Assembly (NCBI RefSeq): GCF_021390245.1
Contig: NZ_JAJUXH010000002.1
Coordinates: 248,001 to 312,000 of the forward strand
Length of the DNA: 64,000 nucleotides
Source of the DNA: Dyadobacter sp. CY323
Lineage (GTDB): Bacteria; Bacteroidota; Bacteroidia; Cytophagales; Spirosomataceae
Reading direction: 5' to 3'
Of this stretch, positions 9,728-18,614 are shown one piece after another. Every line of letters starts with the position of its first letter. Within the stretch, counting starts at the first letter, position 1. Below the pieces are notes generated by a model, which was not told the origin of the DNA, ran no database searches, and saw only the letters and a list, made by a program, of their open reading frames with translations. A program made the position numbers and the translations under genes.

Positions 9728-11221
9728 ATGAAAATCATACATTTTAAAAATAAATTAAGACAAACCGGACTTTATCTGGGATTGGCCTCGCTCATCCTGG
9801 TTCCGTCCGCATGTGACCAGGGTTTCCTGGACACAGATCCGCAGGGAAAACAGGCAGGAGTCGTTTTCTGGCAAAATGAAGGCGATGCTACCAAGGCGGT
9901 AAATGCAATGTATGCAAACCTGCGTAGCTGGAACAACACGGCATTTGCAGCCATTGCGCTCGAAAGCGTGGGTTCCGATGACGCGGAAAAAGGAAGTACC
10001 CCCTCCGATGCCACGTTTTTCAATGACTATGATAACTTCTCGGTTGGTTCCAGTGACGGGCAGCTTGGCGGCTTTTGGCAGGGACAGTATCAGAACATCA
10101 ACTATGCCAATCAGGTGATCGACAACATCCCGCCCATCAGCATGGATGAAACTTTGAAAGCCCGCTACATCGCAGAAGCGAAATTTGTGCGCGCCTATTC
10201 ATATTTCAGGCTGGTTCGCGCATTCGGTGATGTTCCGCTGCGACTGGCATTACCAAAAGATGCAACAGAATATAACGTGCCCCGTACTCCAAAAGCGGAA
10301 GTGTATGCAGCCATCGAGAAAGATCTGACCGATGCAGCTGCGGTATTACCTCTCAGCTACGGAGCAACGGATATCGGCCGCGTAACAAAAGGAGCAGCAA
10401 TGTCGATGCATGCAAAAGTGTCGATGTATCAGCAGAAATGGCAGCAGGTTTTTGACCTTACCAATCAGGTAATTGCTTCCGGCCAGTATTCACTTTTCCC
10501 GAATTACGAAGCACTTTTCCGTGTGGCGAATGAAAACAACGTTGAGTCGATTTTTGAGCTGCAAAATGAGCTGATCCCTTCCAATAAAGATGCATCCAAC
10601 TCGCAGTACTCTCAGGTTCAAGGCGTTCGCGGTGTTGTAGGTGGCGGCTGGGGGTTCAATGTACCTACCGAAACGCTGGCCAAGTCGTTTGAAGCCGGTG
10701 ATCCGAGGAGAGACGGTACCATTATTTTTCGTGGAGAAACTACACCTTCGGGTGACGCGATTGCGGCTACCGGCGACAATCCGATGTACAATCAAAAATC
10801 GTATGTTCCATTTAACCTTTATACAACGGGTTTCAATGAAGGTTCGCAGCAAAATGTGCGCGTACTCCGTTACGCTGAAGTTCTGCTAATGAATGCAGAG
10901 GCTGCAAACGAACTGGGAAACACCACTCAGGCTTTGGCTTCGCTCGAAATGGTACGGGCACGGGCTCGCGGAACCAGTAAAACAATACTCCCTAAAATAA
11001 CAACCACCGACAAAGCAGCATTGCGCATTATCATCTGGGAAGAACGTCACCACGAGCTTGCAATGGAATTTGACCGCTACTTCGACGTGATCCGTCAGGG
11101 TAGAGCTGCTGAGATATTTGGTCCGAAAGGATGGAAAGCCGGCAAAAATGAGGTTTGGCCGATCCCACAAAACGAGATTGACCTTAGTGCAGGTGTATTG
11201 GTTCAAAATCCAGGGTACTAA
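9728..11221 (+). CDS. susD: SusD/RagB-family glycan-binding lipoprotein
   Basis: Surface lipoprotein of about 497 residues that caps the SusC transporter and binds glycan. The ATG at 9728 was chosen because it begins a lipoprotein signal with the lipid-bearing cysteine at residue 29 (LILVPSAC); a longer frame from 9560 would overlap the end of susC and bury that signal. SusD family marks are FVRAYSYFRLVRAFGDVPL in the TPR-like part and a C-terminal block with RQGRAAEIFGPKGW and EVWPIPQNEIDL. It starts 13 bp after susC. Binding specificity is not readable from sequence; context suggests the same glucan as the operon's GH144 enzymes. Confidence 0.95.
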   Translation: MKIIHFKNKLRQTGLYLGLASLILVPSACDQGFLDTDPQGKQAGVVFWQNEGDATKAVNAMYANLRSWNNTAFAAIALESVGSDDAEKGSTPSDATFFNDYDNFSVGSSDGQLGGFWQGQYQNINYANQVIDNIPPISMDETLKARYIAEAKFVRAYSYFRLVRAFGDVPLRLALPKDATEYNVPRTPKAEVYAAIEKDLTDAAAVLPLSYGATDIGRVTKGAAMSMHAKVSMYQQKWQQVFDLTNQVIASGQYSLFPNYEALFRVANENNVESIFELQNELIPSNKDASNSQYSQVQGVRGVVGGGWGFNVPTETLAKSFEAGDPRRDGTIIFRGETTPSGDAIAATGDNPMYNQKSYVPFNLYTTGFNEGSQQNVRVLRYAEVLLMNAEAANELGNTTQALASLEMVRARARGTSKTILPKITTTDKAALRIIIWEERHHELAMEFDRYFDVIRQGRAAEIFGPKGWKAGKNEVWPIPQNEIDLSAGVLVQNPGY

Positions 11222-11241
11222 TTGTAAACCACGAGCTATCG

Positions 11242-12084
11242 ATGAAAACTTTAAAAAATAAAATGATCTGGGTGATCAGTGGACTGCTGGTTACCGGACT
11301 GTCTTCTTGCTACGAAAAATTTGATCCGGAAAGCTACGCGCCCAGCGTGACCATCGGCGGCTTCACGGCTTCCAATGAAATTGCAGCGGCGAATCTGGTT
11401 GCCCATTTTCCATTTGACGGGGATTATACAGATGCTGTTTCGAAAACAGCGGGCGTAAATACCGGAACCGCATTCACGAATGGGTTAAAAGGCCAGGCAA
11501 TGCGTGGTGCAAAAAGCGGCTACGTACTCTTCGATCCTACCCCGGCGATTCTGGGGTTGAAAAGTTTCACAATGACTTACTGGGTCAACAGTCCTTCCAC
11601 TACGGCTGCCGGCGGCATTATCGGTCTTGTTGGGTTATCTCAAAAAGATGGTTTCTGGGGTAATGTGGAAACTTTCTTTGAAAACGGAGGTACCGGTAAC
11701 GACGGGATTTTTAAAGCGCATATTCAAAATGATACGCTTGATACCTGGGTTTCCAAAGAGGGAATTGTGAATCTGTATAACTCCTGGACCCACCTTGCAT
11801 TGTCATACGATGCGGCCAGCTCTACTTTTTCAATCTATGTGAATGGCTCTAAAACAGCTACCGCTACGGTGGCGAAGTTTGGAAACCTGAAATGGAAAAA
11901 TCCTGGCAAAATGGTTTTTGGGACCGTTCAGTTTCAAACCACCCCAAGCCTGACTACCTCGTCGAAAGGAGAATCCTGGGCAAGCTACCTCACTGGCATG
12001 CTGGACGAAGTCAGGATTTACAATGTCGCATTGAAAGACAGCGAAGTTGACGCGTTGGTCAAACTGGAGTCGAGAGGAAAATAA
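11242..12084 (+). CDS. LamG/concanavalin-like domain lipoprotein
   Basis: Lipoprotein of 280 residues with its lipid cysteine at residue 23 (VTGLSSCYEK). From about residue 53 it is a single LamG-type jelly-roll domain: LVAHFPFDGDYTDAV at the start, FTMTYWVNS in the middle, and GMLDEVRIYNVALKDSEV near the end, the usual closing strand of this fold. LamG domains bind sugars or proteins. Its place after susCD, where SusE/SusF-like surface glycan-binding proteins are usually encoded, suggests the same job, though no catalytic role can be excluded. Its stop codon overlaps the start of the next gene by one base (TAATG), so the two are translationally coupled. Confidence 0.85.
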   Translation: MKTLKNKMIWVISGLLVTGLSSCYEKFDPESYAPSVTIGGFTASNEIAAANLVAHFPFDGDYTDAVSKTAGVNTGTAFTNGLKGQAMRGAKSGYVLFDPTPAILGLKSFTMTYWVNSPSTTAAGGIIGLVGLSQKDGFWGNVETFFENGGTGNDGIFKAHIQNDTLDTWVSKEGIVNLYNSWTHLALSYDAASSTFSIYVNGSKTATATVAKFGNLKWKNPGKMVFGTVQFQTTPSLTTSSKGESWASYLTGMLDEVRIYNVALKDSEVDALVKLESRGK

Positions 12085-13754
12085 TGTCTTTTAGAAACCT
12101 CATCTTTATTGGCTTATTACTTTGGCTCGGGATATCCTGTAAATCAAAACAGGATCCCGCGCCAAACCCAATCGTAACACCCACCTCTTTCAGCTTCAAC
12201 AGTTTAAAAGTCAACGATGCGTTTTCAGGATTTAATTATGTCAATGTGAATCTGAAACCGGAGGTAAAGTTCACGTTTTCAAGTCCGCTTAATCATGCGA
12301 CTCTCGCGGCCGGTATCACCTTTAAATCGAAATCCGGGGAGAATATCCCATTTTCTGCTACGCTCGAAACCGGCGACAGCATTGTTTCGGTTATTCCAGT
12401 GTCAAACCTGAATGCACTCCAGACATATAGCATTTCTGCGACAAAGGCATTGAAATCCAAAACAAATGGCTCGCTGCTGAATGAGGTTACCGTAAATCTT
12501 ACGACTGCTTTAGATTCGACGGACAAGTTTCCGGTCATTCCGGATGAAGAATTGCTTACGCTCGTTCAAAAGCAAACCTTTAAGTACTTCTGGGATTTTG
12601 CGCATCCGGTGAGCGGGCTGGCCAGGGAAAGAAATACATCGGGCGACATCGTCACCAGTGGCGGCAGCGGATTTGGAATTATGGCCATTCCGGTTGCCAT
12701 TGAACGGAAATTCATTACCCGGGCCCAGGGCCTGGAACGAATGCAAAAGATCGTCACCTTCCTGAACGAAAAAGCTCAGAAGTTTCACGGAGCATTTCCC
12801 CATTGGCTCAATGGCGCAACGGGGGCTGTGCAGCCTTTCAGTGAAAAAGACAACGGAGCCGATCTGGTGGAAACTTCGTACTTAATGCAAGGTTTGCTGA
12901 CTGCGCGTCAGTATTTTAACGGAACGGATGCCTCGGAAACGGCTTTGAGGACCAATATCAATGCATTGTGGCAGGGAGTTGAATGGGATTGGTTTCGGAA
13001 AAGCAATGAAAACGTACTGTACTGGCATTGGAGCCCAAACTACAATTGGGAAATGAACCACCAGATCAAAGGGTGGAACGAATGTCTCATTACCTATGTG
13101 CTCGCAGCCTCGTCGCCCACGCATTCAATTCCAAAATCTGTATACGATAATGGCTGGGCCGGGAATAGCAATTTTGCAAATGGAAAATCGTACTACGGAA
13201 TTACATTGCCGCTCGGAGAACCGTATGGCGGGCCATTATTCTATTCACAATACTCTTTTCTAGGTTTGAACCCAACCGGTTTGACAGACCGTTTTGCCAA
13301 TTATTTTACCCAAAACAAAAATCATACATTAATTAACTACAACTATTGCATTACCAATCCGCAATCATTCGAGGGGTATAGTGATCAATGCTGGGGATTG
13401 ACGGCTAGCGACATTCCGAATGGCTACAATGCCAATTCGCCTACTAATGATAAGGGTGTGATCACGCCAACGGCCGCATTGTCGGCATTTCCGTATACGC
13501 CCGTGGAGTCGATGAAAGCGCTGAAATTCTTTTACTACAAGCTGGGAGATAAGCTATGGGGCGAGTTTGGGTTCCATGATGCATTTTCTCTGAGCGAACT
13601 CTGGTTTGCCGATTCTTACCTGGCGATCGATCAGGGGCCGATCGTAATCATGATCGAAAACCACCGCAGCGGGCTTCCGTGGAAACTTTTTATGAGTTGC
13701 CCGGAGGTTAAAACCGGCTTGAAACAGCTGGGTTTTACCAGCCCTGACATTTAA
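12084..13754 (+). CDS. GH144-type endo-beta-1,2-glucanase, lipoprotein with Ig-like domain
   Basis: Glycoside hydrolase of 556 residues. The lipoprotein signal has its cysteine at residue 19 (LGISCKS), placing the enzyme on the outer membrane and probably on the surface. Residues about 35-150 form a bacterial Ig-like (Big_5-type) domain; from about 155 comes the glucoamylase-like alpha/alpha barrel with TFKYFWDFAHPVSGLARER, FPHWLNGATG, YWHWSPNYNWEMN, YGGPLFYSQYSF and AIDQGPIVIMIENHRSG. This Pfam Glycoamylase group includes GH144, whose characterised Chitinophaga member cuts beta-1,2-glucan to sophoro-oligosaccharides; that activity is inferred here. It overlaps the LamG gene by 1 bp and is followed 26 bp later by a second copy lacking the Ig domain. 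Confidence 0.85.
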   Translation: MSFRNLIFIGLLLWLGISCKSKQDPAPNPIVTPTSFSFNSLKVNDAFSGFNYVNVNLKPEVKFTFSSPLNHATLAAGITFKSKSGENIPFSATLETGDSIVSVIPVSNLNALQTYSISATKALKSKTNGSLLNEVTVNLTTALDSTDKFPVIPDEELLTLVQKQTFKYFWDFAHPVSGLARERNTSGDIVTSGGSGFGIMAIPVAIERKFITRAQGLERMQKIVTFLNEKAQKFHGAFPHWLNGATGAVQPFSEKDNGADLVETSYLMQGLLTARQYFNGTDASETALRTNINALWQGVEWDWFRKSNENVLYWHWSPNYNWEMNHQIKGWNECLITYVLAASSPTHSIPKSVYDNGWAGNSNFANGKSYYGITLPLGEPYGGPLFYSQYSFLGLNPTGLTDRFANYFTQNKNHTLINYNYCITNPQSFEGYSDQCWGLTASDIPNGYNANSPTNDKGVITPTAALSAFPYTPVESMKALKFFYYKLGDKLWGEFGFHDAFSLSELWFADSYLAIDQGPIVIMIENHRSGLPWKLFMSCPEVKTGLKQLGFTSPDI

Positions 13755-13780
13755 TCAAGACTTTATAACCTTACTCAATT

Positions 13781-15157
13781 ATGAAGATTTCCTTCTATTA
13801 CCTTCTCGGGATTCTGCTGCTTTTTGCAAGAGTGGATGCGCATGCACAGAAGAAAAAAACCATCAATACGAAGCCAGTTGCATTCAATGCCGCTGACCGA
13901 CCGAGAAATCTGTCCGATTCCGCATTGCTCGAACTGGTGCAAAAACAGACCTTCCGGTATTTCTGGGATTTCGGGCACCCGGTGAGTGGCATGTCCCGCG
14001 AACGAAGCAACGCGGCCTACGATTATGGCAACGAAGTGGTAACGACGGGCGGAACGGGTGTCGGAGTTATGGCGATGATCGTTGCAGCGGAAAGAAAGTG
14101 GCAGCCCCGCGACTCGGTGGCGGCACGTTTACTGAAAATGGTCAAATTCCTGTCAAAAGCCGATCATTACCACGGCATTTTCCCGCACTGGCTCAATGGG
14201 GCTACGGGTAAAATTGTGCCTTTCGGCCGCAAGGATGATGGCGGAGATTTAGTGGAAACATCGTTTTTATTTCAGGGCCTTTTAGCTGCACGACAGTATT
14301 TCGATGGGGATAATGATCTAGAAAGGGATCTTCGAAACCGGATTCAATGGATTTGGAACGAAGCGGAATGGGACTGGTACACGAGAGGAAATCCGAACCA
14401 GCTTTACTGGCACTGGAGCCCCAACAATGGCTGGGCGATGAATTTCGAATTGAGAGGCTATAATGAAACTTTGATCACCTATATCCTGGCTGCGTCGTCG
14501 CCGAGATATCCGATCACTGCGCAGGTTTACAACAAGTGCTGGGCGCAGAGTGACCATTTCAAGAATGGGAAGGAATATTATGGTATCAAGCTTCCGCTGG
14601 GTTTTGACTATGGCGGGCCACTGTTTTTCGCGCATTACTCATTTGTAGGGCTGGATCCGCGAAAACTGAAAGACCAGTATGCCGATTACTGGGAGCAAAA
14701 TGTAAATCACTCGCTGATTAATTACAAACACTGCGTGGAAAATCCCGGAAAATTCAAAGGGTATGGAGAAAATAGCTGGGGGCTCACAGCCAGTGATACT
14801 TACAATGGCTACAATGCACATTCGCCGACCAATGATTTTGGCACAATTACACCTACGGCCGCATTATCGTCATTTCCATACACCCCGAAAGAGTCGATGA
14901 AAGCATTGAGACACTTTTATGACGACTTAGGAGATAAAATCTGGTCTGAATACGGATTTACTGATGCATTTAATGAGTCGCAAAACTGGTATGCCAAATC
15001 GCATCTCGCGATCGATCAGGGACCGATCGTTGTAATGATCGAAAACTACCGGACGGGGTTGCTCTGGAAATTATTCATGAAAGATCCTGATGTGCAGGTT
15101 GGTTTGAAAAAGCTGGGTTTTGAGAGTCCGGCGCTGGAATTGAGCAGCAAAAATTGA
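13781..15157 (+). CDS. GH144-type endo-beta-1,2-glucanase, periplasmic
   Basis: Second GH144-type enzyme, 458 residues. The signal peptide (MKISFYYLLGILLLFARVDAHAQ) has no lipobox, so this copy should be soluble in the periplasm or secreted. The catalytic domain begins near residue 45 and mirrors its neighbour block by block (TFRYFWDFGHPVSGMSRER, FPHWLNGATGKIVPF, YWHWSPNNGWAMN, SLAIDQ-type block as AIDQGPIVVMIENYRTG). There is no Ig-like domain. A surface lipoprotein enzyme paired with a periplasmic one is the normal Sus division of labour: cut outside, import, trim inside. It is the last gene of the operon; a strong hairpin follows at 15181. No beta-glucosidase (such as GH3) is encoded in the window to finish the degradation. 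Confidence 0.85.
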   Translation: MKISFYYLLGILLLFARVDAHAQKKKTINTKPVAFNAADRPRNLSDSALLELVQKQTFRYFWDFGHPVSGMSRERSNAAYDYGNEVVTTGGTGVGVMAMIVAAERKWQPRDSVAARLLKMVKFLSKADHYHGIFPHWLNGATGKIVPFGRKDDGGDLVETSFLFQGLLAARQYFDGDNDLERDLRNRIQWIWNEAEWDWYTRGNPNQLYWHWSPNNGWAMNFELRGYNETLITYILAASSPRYPITAQVYNKCWAQSDHFKNGKEYYGIKLPLGFDYGGPLFFAHYSFVGLDPRKLKDQYADYWEQNVNHSLINYKHCVENPGKFKGYGENSWGLTASDTYNGYNAHSPTNDFGTITPTAALSSFPYTPKESMKALRHFYDDLGDKIWSEYGFTDAFNESQNWYAKSHLAIDQGPIVVMIENYRTGLLWKLFMKDPDVQVGLKKLGFESPALELSSKN

Positions 15158-15180
15158 TCGCTTTTTAACCTAAATGGATG

Positions 15181-15213
15181 GAAAGACCGGCCCAGAACTG
15201 GTCTTTCTGTTTT
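15181..15213 (+). terminator. Rho-independent terminator after the susC operon
   Basis: A perfect 8-bp stem GAAAGACC (15181-15188) / GGTCTTTC (15200-15207) with an 11-nt loop is followed by TGTTTT. It lies 23 bp after the second glucanase and separates the operon from the M1 peptidase. Confidence 0.8.
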
Positions 15214-15267
15214 ATAAATTATAATTGTACCTTAATGTCACGTTTAGCAGAAGACCGCCAAACAAAT

Positions 15268-15275
15268 TACCTTTC
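15268..15275 (+). promoter_or_regulatory. Near-consensus -7 element before the M1 peptidase
   Basis: TAccTTTC matches the TAnnTTTG form except in the last base. It lies about 50 bp before the ATG at 15323 and just after the terminator, which is where a promoter is needed. Confidence 0.35.
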
Positions 15276-15322
15276 TGCCTGATCTAACTAAACAATTATG
15301 AGAAAGCTATACAAAGTCATCC

Positions 15323-16990
15323 ATGCATTTCAATAAACAAAATCAACCGATGTTGAGAGCTATTATCTGTTGCCTTTTACTGACAAGCACCTTTCATGTT
15401 TTTGCACAGGATAAAAAATTTACGCGTGCAGATACGCTGCGCGGCTCTATTACATCGCAGCGTGCCTGGTGGGACCTCACCTACTATCACCTGAATGTGA
15501 CCCCCAATGCGAAAGACAGCACGATTTCAGGCAGTACCCGTATTTATTACAAGGTATTGCAGCCAAACCAAAGCATTCAGGTCGATTTGCAGGAGCCGTT
15601 GCAGATAAGTAAGGTTGTTCAGGATGGCGAATCGCTGGAATACAAGCGGGACGGAAACGCGTTTTTTATCACATTGAAGAAAAAACAGGAGCCCGGAAAA
15701 TCGGAAAACCTGGAAGTTTTTTATTCAGGTAAGCCGCGATTGGCAAAACGGCCACCGTGGGATGGCGGCATTCAATGGGTACCGGACGGAAAGGGAAATA
15801 CAATGATCGCAACGAGTTGCCAGGGGCTTGGGTCCAGTGTCTGGTGGCCGTGCAAAGATCATATGTATGATGAGCCGGACAGTATGCAGATCAGCATCAC
15901 AGTCCCGAAAAATATGACGAATGTTTCAAATGGCAATCTCCGTTCGGTCGTAGAAAACAATGATAACACGCACACATTCAATTGGGTAGTTAAAAACCCT
16001 ATCAATAACTACGGGGTCAATATGAATGTGGCCGAATATGTGAGCTGGAAAGAAATTTACAAAGGTGAAAAAGGCGATCTGAATGTCAGCTACTACGCGC
16101 TTCCGGCAAATGTCGGGAAGGCAAAAGAGCAATTCAAACAGGTACCGCAAATGTTGAAAGCGTTTGAACACTGGTTTGGCCCCTATCCTTTTTATGAAGA
16201 TGGCTACAAGCTGGTGGAAGTCCCGTATTTGGGCATGGAGCATCAGAGTTCGGTAACCTATGGAAATCAATACAAAATGGGCTATCTCGGCCGCGATCTA
16301 TCCAATACCGGCTGGGGATTGAAGTGGGATTTCATCATCATCCACGAAAGCGGACATGAATGGTTTGCCAATAACATTACCTACAAGGATGCGGCCGACA
16401 TGTGGGTGCATGAAGGTTTTACCAATTACTCCGAAAACCTGTATACGGAATACTATTTTGGCAAAGAAGCCGGATCTGCATACGTGATTGGGACTCGGGC
16501 ACTGATTGCAAATGACGCGCCGATTGTTGGGGTATATGGGGTTAATGAGTCGGGCTCGAAGGATATGTATTACAAAGGCGGCAATATGCTGCATACCATT
16601 CGGCAGATCGTAAATGATGATGAGAAATGGAGGCAGATTTTGAGGGGACTGAACAAAACATTTTATCACCAGACCGTCGATGGATCTCAGATTGAAGCTT
16701 ATGTGAGCGAGAAAGCCGGGAGAAATATCTCGAAGGTATTCGATCAGTATTTAAGGGATACCCGGATTCCGGTTTTGGAATATGCATTTGGTTCAAAAAG
16801 CTTGCAATATCGCTGGGCCAATGTGGTGGAAGGTTTTGATATGCCGGTTAAAGTAAAGATCGGCAGTGGAAAAGATGAATTTCTGTATCCGACGACGGAA
16901 TGGAAAGTGTTGAAGACCAAGGTTGGAAAAACACTTTCCGTCGACCCTAATTTTTACGTGGAATCGAAAGAAGCAAAGCAGGCATCATAA
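15323..16990 (+). CDS. M1-family metallopeptidase, exported
   Basis: Zinc aminopeptidase of the M1 family, 555 residues, probably periplasmic. The signal peptide is MLRAIICCLLLTSTFHVFAQ, so translation may really start at the ATG at 15350 rather than 15323. An N-terminal beta-sandwich (about 45-230) leads to the catalytic domain with HESGH at residues 341-345 and the third zinc ligand Glu364 in WVHEGF, giving HExxH-x18-E. The exopeptidase motif usually written GxMEN is present as LGMEHQSSVTY, with His in place of Asn. A candidate catalytic tyrosine lies in MYYKGGNMLH. At 555 residues it lacks the long C-terminal helical domain of full-size M1 enzymes. Its stop overlaps the convergent thiamine pyrophosphokinase stop by 6 bp. 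Confidence 0.9.
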   Translation: MHFNKQNQPMLRAIICCLLLTSTFHVFAQDKKFTRADTLRGSITSQRAWWDLTYYHLNVTPNAKDSTISGSTRIYYKVLQPNQSIQVDLQEPLQISKVVQDGESLEYKRDGNAFFITLKKKQEPGKSENLEVFYSGKPRLAKRPPWDGGIQWVPDGKGNTMIATSCQGLGSSVWWPCKDHMYDEPDSMQISITVPKNMTNVSNGNLRSVVENNDNTHTFNWVVKNPINNYGVNMNVAEYVSWKEIYKGEKGDLNVSYYALPANVGKAKEQFKQVPQMLKAFEHWFGPYPFYEDGYKLVEVPYLGMEHQSSVTYGNQYKMGYLGRDLSNTGWGLKWDFIIIHESGHEWFANNITYKDAADMWVHEGFTNYSENLYTEYYFGKEAGSAYVIGTRALIANDAPIVGVYGVNESGSKDMYYKGGNMLHTIRQIVNDDEKWRQILRGLNKTFYHQTVDGSQIEAYVSEKAGRNISKVFDQYLRDTRIPVLEYAFGSKSLQYRWANVVEGFDMPVKVKIGSGKDEFLYPTTEWKVLKTKVGKTLSVDPNFYVESKEAKQAS

Positions 16991-17650
16991 ATCCCAGCAT
17001 TCCATAATCAGCAGATCTCCTTTTTTGGCTGTGATCCTGACCATACCGTCAGTTAATGCTTCATTGCTATTGCCTGTCCGATGACCGAGCGTTAATGTTT
17101 CGTCATACAGATTATACTTCAATCCGGTGGTTTCGATGCCTTCGACAATGCCCACGGGAATTAAGGAAATGGGTGTACCGGCCGTGTACCATTTCTCAAA
17201 GCTGTCCGCGAGTGGGAATATTTTCGAGTGATCGTCGAACATGACCAGTTTGATCTGGTTTTTATAGCGAACCAGATTGGTCACATTTGTAATGGCGTGG
17301 TCCTGGCGGCGGCCTGTCGCCCAGACGATATTAGCAGCTGGAAAACCTCTTTCAATGAGAAAATCGATGCCTTTTTCCAGATCTGTTTTTTCCTGATCGG
17401 GCGTACTGATGATTTCCAAAGGATGGTGCTTTTCCAGAATTCCTTCAAAATCATGCTGTTCGTCAAAGTCACCTAACCAGGCGTCAAACTTAATTCCAAG
17501 ATCCAGAACCCGGTAAATGGCGTGGTCGAGCACGACAATATACGGGCTCCATTCGAGCAACTGGCCGAGAAGTTCTTCGCTGCACGCTTCTCCGTTGGCG
17601 ATAATGAGCGCTGGTTCCTGCTTTTCCCTGACGATATGGTGTGAAGACAT
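16985..17650 (-). CDS. Thiamine pyrophosphokinase
   Basis: Cytosolic enzyme transferring pyrophosphate from ATP to thiamine to give thiamine diphosphate. Starting from the ATG at 17650 the protein is 221 residues, the usual size; an ATG at 17692 in the same frame would run into mazG and was not used. Family marks are IIANGEACSEE at the N-terminus, the substrate-binding WLGDFDEQ and DQEKTDLEKGIDFLIERG blocks, WATGRRQDHAITNV, and a C-terminal beta domain with GLKYNLYDETLTLG and SNEALTDGMVRI. It begins 4 bp after mazG and is cotranscribed with it. Assignment rests on these motifs; confidence is good. Confidence 0.85.
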   Translation of the reverse strand: MSSHHIVREKQEPALIIANGEACSEELLGQLLEWSPYIVVLDHAIYRVLDLGIKFDAWLGDFDEQHDFEGILEKHHPLEIISTPDQEKTDLEKGIDFLIERGFPAANIVWATGRRQDHAITNVTNLVRYKNQIKLVMFDDHSKIFPLADSFEKWYTAGTPISLIPVGIVEGIETTGLKYNLYDETLTLGHRTGNSNEALTDGMVRITAKKGDLLIMECWDL

Positions 17651-17654
17651 TGGG

Positions 17655-18482
17655 TTATGCGCCAAGCGTTTTTGCTTTGTTCCAATACTCATCCATTTCG
17701 CCCAATGTCATTTCGGAAAGCGACTTACCATCGGCTTTCGATGCTTCTTCCAAATACTGAAACCGTTTGATGAATTTTTTATTTGTTCTTTCCAAAGCCG
17801 TCTCCGGATTGATATCGACGAATCTTGAGTAATTCACCAGTGAAAACAGTAAATCGCCAAACTCTCCCTCAGCTTCCCGCTGATCGATCACCTCGCCGGT
17901 CTCAATATTGAAGTTTGCCTTGAATTCCTGTAATTCCTCCTGCACTTTATCCCAAACCTGCTGTTTTTCATCCCAGTCAAACCCTACTCCTCTCGCTTTT
18001 TCCTGAATGCGCATGGCTTTCACCAATGCAGGCAGAGAACCCGGTACGCCCGACAGAACAGATTTATTACCTTCTTTCAATTTCAATTTCTCCCAATTTT
18101 GCTTGACGGCTTCCTCGGTATCCGCCACTGCATTACCATAAATATGCGGATGCCTGGAAATGAGTTTATCACAAATTCCATTCAACACATCCCGGATATC
18201 GAACTGATATGCGTTTCCTTCCTCTGAACCGATTTTGGCATAAAATACAATATGAAGAAGCAAATCGCCCAGCTCTTTTTTGATTTCCGGCCTGTCATTT
18301 TCCAGAATGGCGTCGGATAATTCGTACGTTTCCTCAATCGTTAAATGTCGCAGACTTTCCAGCGTTTGTTTGCGGTCCCAGGGACATTGCTCGCGAAGTT
18401 CGTCCATGATAGTCAGCAACCTGTCGAATGCCATTAACTGATCCTGGCGGTGTTTGGGAAGCGAATCAAAGTTTTTTTCCAT
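17655..18482 (-). CDS. mazG: Nucleoside triphosphate pyrophosphohydrolase MazG
   Basis: House-cleaning enzyme that hydrolyses nucleoside triphosphates to monophosphates and pyrophosphate. The 275-residue protein has two tandem MazG domains. The N-terminal one contains CPWDRKQTLESLRHLTIEETYEL and ELGDLLLHIVFYAKI, carrying the EExxE and ExxD metal ligands, and the C-terminal one has EFGDLLFSLVNYSRF. The ATG at 18482 gives the standard N-terminus (MEKNFDSLP); the frame is open further upstream but that part is cysteine-rich and unlike the family. A TAtcTTTG element ends only 4 bp before this ATG, so the message may have almost no leader. The thiamine pyrophosphokinase gene follows by 4 bp. Confidence 0.93.
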   Translation of the reverse strand: MEKNFDSLPKHRQDQLMAFDRLLTIMDELREQCPWDRKQTLESLRHLTIEETYELSDAILENDRPEIKKELGDLLLHIVFYAKIGSEEGNAYQFDIRDVLNGICDKLISRHPHIYGNAVADTEEAVKQNWEKLKLKEGNKSVLSGVPGSLPALVKAMRIQEKARGVGFDWDEKQQVWDKVQEELQEFKANFNIETGEVIDQREAEGEFGDLLFSLVNYSRFVDINPETALERTNKKFIKRFQYLEEASKADGKSLSEMTLGEMDEYWNKAKTLGA

Positions 18483-18486
18483 AAAA

Positions 18487-18494
18487 CAAAGATA
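18487..18494 (-). promoter_or_regulatory. mazG: -7 promoter element touching the mazG start
   Basis: On the minus strand the bases read TATCTTTG, a perfect TAnnTTTG match. Only four bases separate it from the mazG ATG, so transcription would start at or within a few bases of the start codon. No clear -33 TTG is seen. Confidence 0.4.
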
Positions 18495-18614
18495 GACAAA
18501 GCAACTTACACAGGCCCACTTCGGTCTGCATTCCTGGCAGACGGAAACGCCATTTTGCAACGAACTTTTTCATTATTAAAATGTTAATCAAAACGTTCAC
18601 CAAAAACATCATCA

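Noticed and set aside
13781..15157. Second GH144 gene as a decayed duplicate
   Set aside because: The frame is intact, has its own signal peptide and keeps all the conserved blocks, so it is treated as functional.
15298..15336. 12-codon frame before the M1 peptidase (ATG AGA AAG ... TAA)
   Set aside because: It overlaps the peptidase start region, has no hairpin after it and no biased codon run, so it does not look like a leader peptide.
18483..18560. Longer N-terminus for MazG from 18560
   Set aside because: The extra 26 residues are cysteine-rich and unlike the family, and the promoter element lies inside that stretch.
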